64,000 nucleotides of DNA from Astrothelium macrocarpum (Eukaryota; Ascomycota; Dothideomycetes; Trypetheliales; Trypetheliaceae): assembly GCA_021030915.1 (NCBI GenBank), contig JAGEMR010000029.1, positions 1 to 64,000 of the forward strand, given 5' to 3'. Shown piece after piece: positions 25,901 to 36,766 of this stretch. The notes under the pieces are model-generated. The model was not told where the DNA came from and searched no databases. It saw only the letters and a program-made list of their open reading frames with translations. Each line of letters opens with the position of its first letter. Within the stretch, counting starts at the first letter, position 1. The translations under genes and the position numbers were made by a program.

Positions 25901-26838
25901 CCATAGTAATCCACAACACCATGAGGTAGATAACAGCAGGTCTTCATACGGCGATTTGGCAGAGGATAATGTGCTGGTTATGTCTGATCCTGAAGCACTG
26001 AGGAAACGAGTGGAAATGTTGAAGATATTGGAATTGGCTCTTGATGGTAGAAGTGCTGCAGACGTCTTTTGCGAAGTAGGATCCGCGTCCTACTACATGG
26101 TATGTGTTTTGCTGGTCTGATCCTCATTGTAAAATTGCTCACGATTGCAAGGACATACTTGATCCTACAGAGCCGCGAATAGACGATGCGGAGCGAGCCA
26201 ACTTTGTCGAAGGATATCCGCTTATCCAAGCTGATCTCAAAATTCACTTCACGGAGATCGATCCTCGGATCTTTGACGGCATGAACGACTGCGCAAATTC
26301 TATTCTGGGACAATCGGAGCTCTCAGGCTTACTGACATACCGAGAGCCCTTGGCTGGCGGAAATGCCACTCACTTGCCCATTGCCTACGGAGAAAGGATT
26401 ACAGAAGAACAGGACCAATTCCTATGGCACAATAGCCTCTTATCTACCTTTGATTCCCTAATCGACCCTGGACCACAAGCCGTCTTACAGTCCACAGCTC
26501 CTGCACCCTCTGTTTTCGAGGGTACCTTAGCGCCCATTGTTGAGGATGCTGCTCCATACGTACGATCAATCGTAGCATTCGACCTTGCGCTCGAAGAACG
26601 ACGCATTCAACAAAGCGGCCTACTCTCACAGGGAGGACCGGCTACAAAGAAGGCGCGACTGACCAGGGCTAGCAGGAGTGCTCTTGAGAGTGGGAAACGT
26701 GAAGCTACACGTCGAGACAGGTGGTTCACTAAATCCTTGAATGCTTCTCTGGTCCTCAGAACTGGAGGCCATGATTGGAGGCTCAGTTCTGATCAACTTC
26801 CAAGTAGCGCAGCTTCGCCAGCGGCCTCGGATGTCTAA
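22908..26838 (+). CDS. ELG1: Elg1/ATAD5-type AAA ATPase (PCNA unloader)
   Basis: Large subunit of the alternative RFC complex that removes PCNA from DNA after replication. Exons: 22908-22986, 23041-26099, 26152-26838, 1274 residues. Residues 1-550 are mostly disordered and charged. The conserved part starts at WAQKYAPSKIEEVLQFGPEP, then Walker A GPHGCGKTA near residue 689 and ELNSGSRRGGKELL. After an insertion that contains QGTMTSFF, Walker B is ILLEEVDVLFEED (near 815). RFC-like helices and a C-terminal block follow to SAASPAASDV. Intron 1 (22987-23040) was chosen as GTAAAT...CTAG because its phase gives HTRRKKLEPTNS. ATG 22935 (MALDEDKPLHSFF) is an alternative start in the same frame. It is divergent from the Utp8-like gene and convergent to Gep4. 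Confidence 0.9.
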
Positions 26839-27108
26839 CTTGCTCTTGTGAAATGTTTTACTCGCCAATGAGTTGAGATTGTGAGACCTAAAAACTCAAA
26901 GAGCGGAATCCTGAACACTTTTTGAGATTTGACCAGCGCGCTATCATCGCTTTAGGCAATTTTGTAAGTAAACATGAGCTCGAAAATCTGTAGATATATT
27001 ACAAGTATATAGTACAGGGTGGCGCCCTTACGGGTATGCCATTTCAGTAGTAGAGGCAAAGCATCGTTCTCCAGTACCCTTTGGGTGATATCGCTTCCCA
27101 CAGATGGA

Positions 27109-28144
27109 TTAATTTTGACTCCATTGGGGTTGTGGCGGCCCAAATCCACGTCTAATCAGAAAGTCCGCAAGATTTTGCTCGAGGTGAGCCCACTTGTATG
27201 CGAGTCAGTATTCTTGCACGTTGGGTCCGCCATCCATCAGCAAACTTACGATGCTCTTCCTTTGCAGAACGCCATCCCGAACCCATACAGAATGCCAGCC
27301 CATAGTGTTAGCCATTAATACGTCGGTGAACAGACGATCTCCAACGACAGCAATCTGCGAAGGTGCTGTTATCTGCACATCTGGGGCATCACGGAAATAC
27401 TGCAGAATCTCCTTTCCGCATCCCGGTTTCTACATAATCTTAGCATATCATGATCTAAATGGAAACCCTCATTTCAATACTATTCTTTCCCTCTTTTTCC
27501 GTCTCTCATGAGTGAAAACAATTTATCAGCATCGCAGTACATGTTTTTTAATTTAGCTGAGATCGAATTTTTAGAATAATCACAAGAGCACATCACCTCT
27601 CATAGCTATTTCGCAAGTATAAAATACTAACGAAAACATGTAACAGACGAAATGAGCGTACCTACTTTGGTATTATGATGTAGTACTTTTACTCCAGTGT
27701 TTTGTTCAAGTTGCGAAGCTTCGGCTTCGTAACGTTCACCAGGAGTACCAGCAGTGTTTGAGACGATGACAAGACGTGACCCTGGGTATGCTCTGCGCAA
27801 GCATTGAAAAGTATCCTATCAATAATGCATGCATCAGAAATCCACAATCTATAAGATGTATGGCTATGATACAGATTATTTTTGTTAAAACACTGGGCGC
27901 ATTTGGGAGAGGGATTGATTACGCTATACGGCTCATGCACCACATTTTGATGTGGCACCGCAAAGCAGTTGTCTTTGTCCAGAACTACGGCTCTGATGTC
28001 AACAGAACTTTGGGCATAGTAGGGGGTAAAGGCCTTGCTTAAAGGTATTGGAAGGTCTCTGAAAGTTGACACAGTCGCATGAGGAAGACAAAGACTAGGT
28101 TCTCGGATGGCTCGGAAGGCATGAATTACGCCTAATATATTCAT
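27109..28144 (-). CDS. GEP4: Mitochondrial phosphatidylglycerophosphatase Gep4 (HAD superfamily)
   Basis: Dephosphorylates phosphatidylglycerol phosphate on the matrix side of the inner mitochondrial membrane, a step of cardiolipin synthesis. Exons: 28144-27923, 27815-27666, 27429-27250, 27192-27109, 211 residues. Motifs: N-terminal HAFRAIREPSLCLPH and FRDLPIPL typical of Gep4; HAD motif I VVLDKDNCFA; motif II SNTAGTPGERYEAEA; a Lys in KPGCGKEIL; motif III AVVGDRLFTDVLMAN. The C-terminus ADFLIRRGFGPPQPQW is usual for the family. Introns are 107, 236 and 57 bases, the last with a perfect TACTGAC branch site. The second intron is unusually long and could hide an alternative exon, but the flanking exons join in family register. 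Confidence 0.9.
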
Positions 28145-28329
28145 GGCCAAGTCTCATGATGTTGTGGTTTTTCAGCACGTTTATGGCAGAAATTTGTCCT
28201 TCAAGATGGAGATCAAATACGCTTGCTTACTAAGCGTCTTTAGCTTCGTCCATGTGCGCGTCCTCACAAAAATAGTTACTGGGAGTATTCCGTTTCCGCT
28301 TACATTCTGCCACTTTTCCTCCGTACAAA
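28145..28329. promoter_or_regulatory. Shared divergent promoter of GEP4 and SMD3
   Basis: Only 185 bases separate the start codons of the two divergent genes, so one short region must serve a mitochondrial lipid enzyme and a spliceosome core protein. Confidence 0.5.
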
Positions 28330-28879
28330 ATGACCAGTACAATTGGTATTCCGATCAAATTGCTCAATGAAGCTACGGTACGCGTTTCCCTCTGTTGTGG
28401 ACCGAGTGCAAATATACTTGCGACCTTTAGTCGAGAAACATTGCTAATTTCTACCGAAGGGCCATGTAGTCACACTTGAAATTACTACTGGGCAAGTATA
28501 TCGAGGCAAGCTGCTAGAAGGTTCGTTCCTTGAATTTTGCTTCGCAAAGACAATGGTACTAACCGTCATCTTCACAGCCGAAGACAACATGAACGTACAA
28601 CTCAAGGACATTACGGTCACTGCGCGGGACGGTCGGGTATCACATCTGGATCAGGTCTATATACGCGGCTCACATGTCCGATTCTTTATTGTACCAGATA
28701 TGCTTCGGTATGCCCAGCTTCCCCCCTTAGCAGCCTTGCCGTTTTCGTATGTCCTCGTCACTAACAGCTCTGTTAGAAATGCCCCTATGTTCCGATCTCG
28801 AGGTACAAGAGGACGTGGTGTTGGTCTTGCGAGAGGGCGTGCAACGGTGAACAGGGCTAGGGGACAGAGGAGGAATTAA
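28330..28879 (+). CDS. SMD3: Small nuclear ribonucleoprotein Sm D3
   Basis: Core Sm-ring protein of U1, U2, U4 and U5 snRNPs. Exons: 28330-28377, 28460-28520, 28578-28707, 28777-28879, 113 residues, the usual length. MTSTIGIPIKLLNEAT leads into Sm1 (GHVVTLEITTGQVYRGKLLE, then AEDNMNVQLKDI). Sm2 is VYIRGSHVRFFIVPDMLR. The C-terminal tail is Arg/Gly-rich (RGTRGRGVGLARGRA), a typical arginine methylation substrate. The three introns are 82, 57 and 69 bases; every join is confirmed by the highly conserved protein. Confidence 0.95.
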
Positions 28880-29247
28880 AAGTTGGAAGGTGGAAGAGAG
28901 CTGTATTTTCTATACCATTGCAGCAGGCACGAAATAACACAACCCTGCATCCCTCATACACGGAGACTTCTTAAGAAATTCAGACACATACGGAAGATAC
29001 CAAAAAGCTTTGGGTTATGGGCCTCGGTGTTGGGGCTCCTTGGCGCATGGGTATTACCCATTTGTAGATAACTCATAGATCAATGCAACCGACATTGAAT
29101 CTTTTTATAGTCATATCACTTTCGATTGCAAATAACGTAATTTCTGATTAATGATTATCACGCACGTGCGCTGCAATTAACGCAACTTACCTTGTTAAAA
29201 GTTCGCGCTTATAAGCAACTTTCATACGGAGTCCGAACTTTGAGGTA
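28880..29247. other. Intergenic stretch between SMD3 and the Irc6-like gene
   Basis: Contains the SMD3 3' region and the promoter of the next gene on the same strand. No further feature is seen. Confidence 0.5.
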
Positions 29248-30355
29248 ATGGAAATAACAACGCCCAGGCGTATCCTTGCAGTCTCTTCGCCCGACTGTGA
29301 TATTTTGAAATTTTTGAAAGGTAAGGAAGAGTACTTCCAACAATTTATCCAGTTTTATCACTAATACCGCAGCTTATCTCTTTAGACCTGACCGGCTCCA
29401 CGCCTACGAAGTCCCAAGAATCCAATGCGGGACTCACACATACATTGAACCTACGGACAGATTACTATGAAGCCGAGCTGACCATCTGGATTGATGAGAT
29501 TTGTGATTCTTCAGAATGGAAGTCGGAATTCATGCGCGAAGAGGCAAAAGAGGTTGTTGGTGCATTAGGTGCTTGGGTTTACTGTTTCAGCAAGCCTGTC
29601 ATGCAATCTGACTTGGTGAGCAGCAATATCGCGAGCGACGTTGCAGCTGTGTCCATCATCAACTTACTAACTAACAAATATAGGACACCATTAAAGATAC
29701 ACTTAAAGCAATATCAGAAGTCAGGGACCATGGCACTGAATACAGTTGGGATGGAGTTTGTCTCGCAGTTGCAGTGCCGCAAACCGTGGCCCCATATTTA
29801 GACTTGCCATTCGATGAGTGGGAAGATACTTGTCGTGAATTCGAGTTTGAATTTGTCGATGCTGAGGCTACAGGGCGCAATCAATACGGAGGTAAGGCAC
29901 TGAAGTAATTAACAATTCCCGAAATCTGATTCATAGTGTTCAGAGCAAGTGGGCATTGCACGTGTAAAAGAGGCATTAGAGAGCAATGATTGGGCCGCGA
30001 CAGAATCCGTTGATCTAGACGAATTCGAAGACCCATTCGACGGGTCTACTGCTGATGACCATGGCTTCGATTTAGAAGGTCAAGAGATGAACCTCGAATT
30101 CGCAGCCCTGAAGTCTGCACTAGCTGGAGACGCATCTTCCACAGGAGCTAATAATGATGATGGACTCGACAATGAACAAGTTGATGAACTGGATCGAATG
30201 ATGGCACATTTGCAAGCAGCGAGAGGTGAAGCGTCCGTACCTTTTATTTTCTTAATGCTGACCAACCTACAACAGAAACAAGCTCCGGACTGTCTGGCAT
30301 ACAAAAGAGGAAATTTGCTGCCAGAGAGGTTGAGAAGATAATGAGACAGTTGTAG
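29248..30355 (+). CDS. IRC6: Irc6/p34 (AAGAB-like) adaptin-binding protein
   Basis: Fungal relative of AAGAB/p34, which helps assemble clathrin adaptor complexes. Exons: 29248-29320, 29386-29615, 29684-29891, 29944-30225, 30276-30355, 290 residues. The N-terminal half is a Rab-like fold without a working P-loop (PRRILAVSSPDCDILKFL, LGAWVYCFSKPVMQSDL, GVCLAVAVPQ). An acidic linker follows (DLDEFEDPFDG). The C-terminal helix is the family signature: ELDRMMAHLQAAR, then ETSSGLSGIQKRKFAAREVE joined to KIMRQL. The last splice restores this helix; without it the protein would end in unrelated sequence. Introns are 50-68 bases, the last with a TGCTGAC branch site. Confidence 0.8.
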
Positions 30356-31063
30356 CTAAAGTTTTGGGGTTACGAGTGATCGACTTCAAAAGTGCATCTT
30401 CTGGAGAGCAGCACACCAATCCACGGAGCTCGACTGAATTTGCTATGCGGCATTTATGAATCAAGAATGTGCCATCCCGGTGCTTAGATTACTTCGAGTT
30501 TGGAGACGGAGGCCAACCTGGAGGGTTTCTGAGTCGAGTAAGGTGGTAGGGAGATGATTCTTAACATGTGCAGGTCCCCACTTTTAATGAAACTCATGAA
30601 ATAACAATAGATTGTCAATATAATTACATTGATAAGGAGCTCCTCCCGGCCAACAGCCTCGAAATCTTGACAGGAGAAAACCGATAGTGAGGACTGCCAA
30701 TATTAATATAAGGCATAACTCTAGGATCGGAGTACTATTTCCAAAAAACCTATGTGCTATCTGTACACGAAGACTCGAACCATACGCACAGCCCCATGCG
30801 GCGAAGCGAGCCTGGAATGTCGTCTCTGATCAAAGCTGGTCTTGTAATGGCGTTAGCAATCCCCAAACAGAGTAAAGCTAGCATAGGAGTCTATACTTAC
30901 AGATCCAGCCGCACTTTCGTCAAAGACCATCATGCGCTCACTTTTTTTCTCATCAAACGTCGCCGCACAGTGCTTAGCTCGGGCTGAAGACGGAGCTGCT
31001 TATCATTTGACAACACCCAGGCGGTGCCCATATCGCTGCAATGGAGAGACCAGTGGCGTAAAA
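30356..31063. other. Convergent intergenic stretch
   Basis: 708 bases between the 3' ends of the Irc6-like and DUF7719-like genes. Short open frames only. A GACTCGAACC at about 30772 resembles a reversed tRNA T-loop, but the flanking bases do not form the stem. Confidence 0.5.
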
Positions 31064-31726
31064 TTACATTATGGAAAAGCCTGCCCACCAGAGATACCCA
31101 AGAATGACAGTTATAGCGGCGAGAGAGAACCACAGATCCATTTCAATGACACTCCAGACCAACAAAGTCCCAGTGGGAGGTGCTCTCTTCATGACAGCAA
31201 AGTAGTCGTATTTGTTTGTTGTAATGACCAAATAGCAACCCGTTGCGATAGAGACCAGCAACAGGAAAATCTGCTTTGCAAGGGGATAGCGAGAAACAGA
31301 CTTGCTATGTAATATCCATGCTACCAGCAGGAGCTGGGGGATAACCATGGCCGTTCTTTTGAAGATTTCATTCCACTCAATTGACTGCCGATACTGATGG
31401 TATACGAGCACGTCGAGTGTGAAATGTAGCATAGACAATGTAACAGCAAGAAAGATGGCATTGCCAAGCGGACCTATTGGATCGACATCTTCTGCAGAAT
31501 CATTTAGAGCGGAGATGTCGGTTTCGACAATGTCTTCTGCTGCCGGCTTCTCGTTGAGAAGATTCCTCTCTGCGGCGATGTCGAGTAATGTTTTGCCTTT
31601 CGGTCCTGATCTATCAGGATGACGCATTTCGATCTTAGGGACGCCATTTTCTTTCGGTGAGGTTTTCTGATTCCGAGCTGCTTGACGGCGTTGCTTACGA
31701 TTACCGCTGGAAGAAGAATCGGCCAT
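31064..31726 (-). CDS. Four-helix membrane protein of the fungal DUF7719 type
   Basis: Unspliced frame of 220 residues. Residues 1-80 are basic then acidic and soluble (SGNRKQRRQAARNQK near the start). Four hydrophobic segments follow: AIFLAVTLSMLHFTLDVLV, TAMVIPQLLLVAWIL, QIFLLLVSIATGCYLVI and LWFSLAAITVILGYLWWAGF. The LHFTLDVLVYHQY and NKYDYFAVMKRAPPTGTLLVW segments match a conserved fungal family that I recall as DUF7719; its function is not known. The location is probably the ER or another endomembrane. The ATG is the first in frame after an upstream stop. Confidence 0.75.
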   Translation of the reverse strand: MADSSSSGNRKQRRQAARNQKTSPKENGVPKIEMRHPDRSGPKGKTLLDIAAERNLLNEKPAAEDIVETDISALNDSAEDVDPIGPLGNAIFLAVTLSMLHFTLDVLVYHQYRQSIEWNEIFKRTAMVIPQLLLVAWILHSKSVSRYPLAKQIFLLLVSIATGCYLVITTNKYDYFAVMKRAPPTGTLLVWSVIEMDLWFSLAAITVILGYLWWAGFSIM

Positions 31727-32263
31727 ATGTGGCGCACTAAGAATTATGGAGCGACCCTCTGGTTTAGTAGTACGATCCGAAGCTCTGCCGTGGATGTACT
31801 GAGTAGATCGAATTTGGAAAGTAAAGTGACAGACCGGGGTATAGGTAAAGCTGATCGAAAATTGTGAAGAGCGCCTGCAATGAACTTTCGTAGGATGTGG
31901 CCGGAATTTACATTCACGACTGCACGACTGGTATCTAACATCACCTTTGGTATAAAAGAAAACGTCGCCTAATTTATGAGCCTATGGAGGTACCATCCAA
32001 AAAAAAAAAAAAAAAGGAACAGCAATCGAGTCTGGCTGTTTCAACTGCTGATTGGTCCGCATCGATGTGATTTTAATTTACCTAATGTTTTCTCATTATT
32101 TTCATCTCTGTCATCACAGAAGCGCTGAGCAGGTTTTGGTACTTGTCGGCCGCCGTAGCATATCGTCGTGTTTTTTCGCTTTCATTTGATTCGGCCACAC
32201 ATCTACACCCATAAACTGCCCTCGATCCCGTCTTCCTTTCAGGGCACAAACAGCTGGGTCACC
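31727..32263. other. Divergent intergenic region with an A17 tract
   Basis: 537 bases between the DUF7719-like and GPI12 start codons. An uninterrupted run of 17 A at 31999-32015 is a typical nucleosome-excluding poly(dA:dT) promoter element. C/T-rich patches lie close to the GPI12 start. Confidence 0.5.
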
Positions 32264-33213
32264 ATGGAGTGGACTTCATGGACTTTACTACCCATCATCG
32301 TGGCTCTTCTCTGGTTCTCAATAAGCCAACTCACTGATCGATTTCCACAACCGCGTGGCAAGCGCATTTGTTTACTGATTGCACACCCCGATGATGAAGC
32401 CATGTTTTTTGCACCCACGGTACTCGCCCTCACAAAACCAGCGCTGGGGAATCATGTCAAAATACTTTGTCTTAGTAGTGGTATGTACCTTCCAAAGCAT
32501 CTAATACTTCGCCTTTGTCTTAAGTGGTTCATAGGGAACGCCGAGGGTTTGGGCGAAACAAGGAAAAAGGAGCTTGTCCAGAGTGGACTCATGCTTGGTC
32601 TGAGAAGTAAGGACGATGTGCTCGTTCTCGACGATCCGTATGGCCTTCATAAGTATCCTCGTAGATATCGCATTCCTGACTCGACTATAGAAACTTTCCA
32701 GACTCCATGAGTCTAACATGGGATTCTCGTTTACTATCTAATATCTTGCTTTCGACATTTGCTCCCAAATTGGCAGCAACCCCAAGTACAAGCCCACCTC
32801 CAGCAACTATCGACATGCTCATCACATTTGACCAAGGTGGCGTTTCTGGCCATCCGAATCATATCTCTTTATTCCACGGAGCTCGAGCCTTTGCGAAAGC
32901 GCTGATGCAACGACACGGCGGCTGGGATTGCCCAGTGACCCTCTACACACTAACGTCTACCAACATCTTGCGTAAGTATCTAGGGCTTTTCGATGTGCCT
33001 ATGACCCTCCTGTCTTCACTGAAGTCTACTGGTAGTAAATCCAGGCGGACTGAGCCTTCGCGTCTATTCTTTGCTACCGGGCCGGGAGAATATTGGACGG
33101 CACGCCGAGCTATGACTACAGCACACAAGAGTCAGATGCTCTGGTTCCGTTGGTTCTGGATTATCCTTAGTAGGTATATGACGCTCAATGATTTGAAGGT
33201 GGAGAGTGGGTAG
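32264..33213 (+). CDS. GPI12: GPI12/PIG-L N-acetylglucosaminyl-phosphatidylinositol de-N-acetylase
   Basis: Second step of GPI anchor synthesis at the ER membrane: removes acetate from GlcNAc-PI. Exons: 32264-32480, 32535-32637, 32691-33213, 280 residues. An N-terminal transmembrane segment (LLPIIVALLWFSISQL) precedes the LmbE fold. The zinc site motif is LIAHPDDEAMFFAPT, with its third ligand in GGVSGHPNH. LCLSSG joined to NAEGLGETRKKEL and the rebuilt DDPNFPDSM confirm both introns. The C-terminal AMTTAHKSQMLWFRWFWI and SRYMTLNDL are family hallmarks. Introns are 54 and 53 bases. Confidence 0.92.
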
Positions 33214-33815
33214 AGCGCAATAACCCTCCATAATCGCGGTTGGTGCCTCATCAAATCATATCATCAGGCTTCGTTGTCCAATCCAGGTGTCCATATAATG
33301 AATGACTTATCGCGTCATTTGACATATTTTCGAAAAGTCATGTTCTGATCCCGAACTTGCAGTGAAGCACTGCGATATGTGCGCAACCAGATCTAGGAAA
33401 AAAAGCTCTTGCTGTCAACAGTAGCAGGGTGCAAGCGCCTTTTCCTATATCCAAGTACGTTCGAGGAACGAGACAATCAAACAGCTTTGACAACGTACAT
33501 TCTCACATGTAGCGGGAGAGAGCAAGGATTTCTATATACTCTACCTAAAACAGGATCTCTGTATCAGTCATTCAGATATCCCTCGATTCAGAAGAAGGCC
33601 ATTCAGACATACCTTGACTTCAGCACTCAAAAACAACATCTTCGACAATAAATTGCCAATAGCCATCGATCAAGGCCATCTGGCGTGACAGACCATATTT
33701 GCATATTTTCTCCACAGCGTGCGTTAGAGATTGCAGTTGCGTCTACCAACTCGCTAGAGCAGTCATCGCCTCAAGCACCTCCTTTGAAAGAGTCACCAAC
33801 GTGACATTGAGTAGA
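33214..33815. other. Intergenic stretch
   Basis: About 600 bases. One plus-strand open frame of 80 codons (33409-33651) lacks recognisable features. Nothing is called. Confidence 0.5.
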
Positions 33816-34127
33816 ATGTCAAATAATCCATCCAGACCACCTCCATCACTTCGGTCGATTGCAAGCTCGGGTTGGAAGCTTCAAAATATCTTCGGTAGAC
33901 TTTCTCTCCGTGGCGGGGGTCCTGTGAGACGATTGGAAGACGACGAACGAGTACCAGCTGGATTGTGGTGGTTTGCTGGTGGGATGGGCCGACCGCCCAC
34001 AGGAAGAGAATTAAGAGCAACAAGGCGAGCAAGGTCAGCCAGGCGGGACCATGGGGATGGCTGCGGTCTTTGTGCAGCAATCTTTGGACGCCGGCGATCC
34101 GAGACTGGATCAGTGGCTTCTGTTTGA
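33816..34127 (+). CDS. Small hypothetical protein, Gly/Arg-rich
   Basis: 103 residues starting at the second in-frame Met of a longer open frame. It holds WKLQNIFGRLSLRGGGPVRR and ERVPAGLWWFAGGMGRPPTG, which look like a conserved small fungal protein (G/L-W-W-x-A-G-G then R-P-P-T), followed by a basic tail with CGLCAAIFGRRR. I do not recognise a function. The opposite strand is also open here, so this rests on composition only. The position is between GPI12 and the 3' end of RRB1. Confidence 0.4.
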   Translation: MSNNPSRPPPSLRSIASSGWKLQNIFGRLSLRGGGPVRRLEDDERVPAGLWWFAGGMGRPPTGRELRATRRARSARRDHGDGCGLCAAIFGRRRSETGSVASV

Positions 34128-34262
34128 GCATATATGTGCACTTTTCGCCTGATGTATGCGACAGACGACCAGATCAACTGATGTACTTTCGTGAGAAACA
34201 CTGCGTAAACACAGACCGTGGCCACAGATACCAAAGTGATTGTCGCAATCGAGTCTGCTGTT

Positions 34263-35867
34263 TTACACACTGATTGTTTTAAAGACACTAAACTTAGAGT
34301 TAGTAAACAAAGGCAAAGCAACGTGAATACTACGTGCTAAATGTCGACTTACCCGAACCCACTACCGCCAGTAGCCATAACGCAACCATGAATCTGAGGG
34401 TGCCAGTGTGCTTCTTTGATCTGATCCATGTAGTGCACGAACAAAAGCTGTGGAGGGACATCCCGTACGCCAGCTGTGTTTTTGCTCTCGTCGTCGTCAA
34501 TCTCCACTGCAAGATCCCACAAGGAAAGAGTGTTATCTCCAGCAGCTACAGCCACAATGCTGTCGTCGCTCGGATGCCATTCGACGCTAGTTATCTGCTC
34601 TTGATGGAAATTGAAAGATGCTACAGGTGTTGGGTCGAGGTTGCTGCTGTTGGCATTGGGTTTCCATTGACGCAGGTCCCAAACTGCCCATTGACCGTCG
34701 TCGGCTCCAGAAGCAAGCAAGTGCGTGTTTTGATGGGACCAGGACAGCACATTGACGTCGGTCGAGCTAACGGGAACGCTCAGAACTGACTTGCGTGACT
34801 TTGACCGTACGTCCCAGATCCGGATAGTTCCATCGTTGCCAGCCGAGGCAAAAACACTGCGTTCGTTTGGAGACCATTGCAATTCCTCCACTGTGCCTTG
34901 GTGGCTTGTGAACGGCGTTGTGTCAGTTGAAGTTTGACCGCCGTCACCAATTGTTGTAATAAATATACGTCCATTGACGTCTCCAGTGAGAAGCTTGCCT
35001 TCTGGTATGGTTGGTGACCAATCCACGGCGTATCCCTCGACTTTTCCGTGTGTGCGTATGGTTGCCAATGGTTGCGTATTCTGAGAATTTGCGTTCATAC
35101 TAGGCTCATCGAATGACAAAACCTGCGATGATATGTCGTGAATTAAGACCTGTCCAGATTCTAGCAAAGCTGCGGTCAAAGTTCTCTTACTGCCTCCACT
35201 ATTTGGGGGTGTTTGATGAGCTCGTACACGATTCGTACAAGAGCCTGTAGGAATGGTTTTTGTTTCCAGGATAGCATCAGCATTTTCTTCATCGTCCGAA
35301 TCATCATCGTCAGATTCCTCTGCATGGTCACGATCCATGCGACTAAGACCACTAAGCTTCATGATGAGAAGCTGGTTTTCTCGTTCTCTCCCACTTGCCG
35401 CCTGTGTTCCTGCAACGGCGTACAGGGTAGCAGGATAGGATTTACGTTGATCGCCAAGGTCGTCTGGAATTATATCGCAGGAAAGACAAGGCCAGGTTGC
35501 CTCAAGAGTATGTAGCATTTCGTAGGTGGAAAGATCAGGAGCCAGAGTCTCTCCATTTTGAAGTTTGTTCCGTCCAACCATGAATGTGTCTTGATCCACG
35601 TCCATGGCGCCTGCGCGAAGGAACCACTATTAGACAATTCATGCCATATCCATAATAGTACACACCGTCACGTTCGTCAGCTTCCCGCTCAGCATCGGGT
35701 CGACCATCTACGCCGGCTTCGACGATTTCCTCATCGCTGTCGAATTCGTCCTCGAATTCGTCCTCAAATTGTATTCCATCTCCATCGTGATCTGTATTTT
35801 GTGGTCTTGCTCCAGCTTTGAGAGCACTTTGATCCGGATCCGGATCCTCTGCAGCTCTTTTGCTCAT
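34263..35867 (-). CDS. RRB1: Rrb1/GRWD1 ribosome assembly WD40 protein
   Basis: Dedicated chaperone of ribosomal protein uL3 (Rpl3) in early 60S assembly. Exons: 35867-35666, 35610-34353, 34287-34263, 494 residues. The acidic N-terminus (EFEDEFDSDEE) is followed by the family box GETLAPDLSTYEMLHTLEA and WPCLSCDIIPD. WD repeats then follow (GYAVDWSPTIPEGKLLTGD, VEELQWSPNERSVFASAGND, IRIWDVRS, WAVWDLRQW, VEWHPSDDS, LSLWDLAVE, EAHWHPQ). The last 25-base exon is short, but it turns GGSGFG into GGSGFGVFKTISV, the expected terminal strand. Introns are 55 and 64 bases. Confidence 0.93.
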
Positions 35868-36766
35868 GGTGGACTGCGAAGGAGAAAATTTGGTGGGGCA
35901 TATGAAGGGATATTTATTGTGCTGTCGAACTTTTTGCACTACTGTGAGCGAAAATAATAGTAGCGGCGATTGATCTTAGCGAAGATAAGATTACGGCAGC
36001 GAGAACTACCAAAAGCCCTGTAACAGTCCGGGACTGTTACGATGGGCCGGTGAAGACCAACTTCCTATCTCTGCTTTTCACGCAAAATTATCTTTAGTCT
36101 GACCATTTGGGGAAAAACAAGAATTTTGCGAAATTCCCATAGCACAGCGATTCACCAACCAGCATTTAATTCACCATCATATATACCTATGTTTCCGTAA
36201 TGCTTTGTCGTTAATTGTATTGACTACTTGAATTTCATAATTCAACAGCATTGGCGTGTCTATCCCAAGCTCCGGATCCATAATTCATTCGCGGTACAGA
36301 TGAAAGCTAGGTGCTCTAGGTATTCAAGAACCAAAGCCTGAGTTCAGTGATTGGCTTTGGACAGCGAGAGATTCAGCTGCAACGGTCGGCTGATAGAGAA
36401 TCGTTTTCGAGATTGGCCCCACCAGTTGATGCTTGCACCAGGAGGACCCCTCGTGCGCTCCAGCTCCAGCCTCGCGCGAGACCAGCGCGCGGCACTGATT
36501 GACGCTGGGGCCCCTGTCCACACACTGTTGACGCCCATAGTTCATGCTTGTTACCCTTCCATCGCACTGTCCGTCTTCCTTGTAGACTTCGTCCCGCTTG
36601 TGACTTGTCTTCCATTGAAAGCTGTCCATTGCTGGACTATGCATTTGCCCTGTATCCTCGCGGCCACCCGGTCTTGACGCGTCGTCCTCCTTCCTCAGCG
36701 CGCCTAGTGTAGGCTCGTTCACCGAACAACTCTTTCCCCTTCTGGGTCCCTCGAGCCAAGAAAAAA
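35868..36766. promoter_or_regulatory. Divergent intergenic region between RRB1 and the Tem1 gene
   Basis: 899 bases holding both promoters. It includes the perfect palindrome at 36020-36040, nearer RRB1, and a C/T-rich leader before the Tem1 ATG. Open frames at 36324-36779 overlap on both strands and show no family features, so I treat the region as noncoding. Confidence 0.5.
36020..36040. repeat. Perfect 21-base palindrome (10-base arms, 1-base centre)
   Basis: GTAACAGTCC at 36020-36029 and GGACTGTTAC at 36031-36040 are exact reverse complements around a single G. It lies about 153 bases upstream of the RRB1 start codon. The form suits a dimeric DNA-binding protein. Confidence 0.75.

Noticed and set aside
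30768..30790. Reversed T-loop-like GACTCGAACC
   Set aside because: Stem bases do not pair on the minus strand; no cloverleaf.
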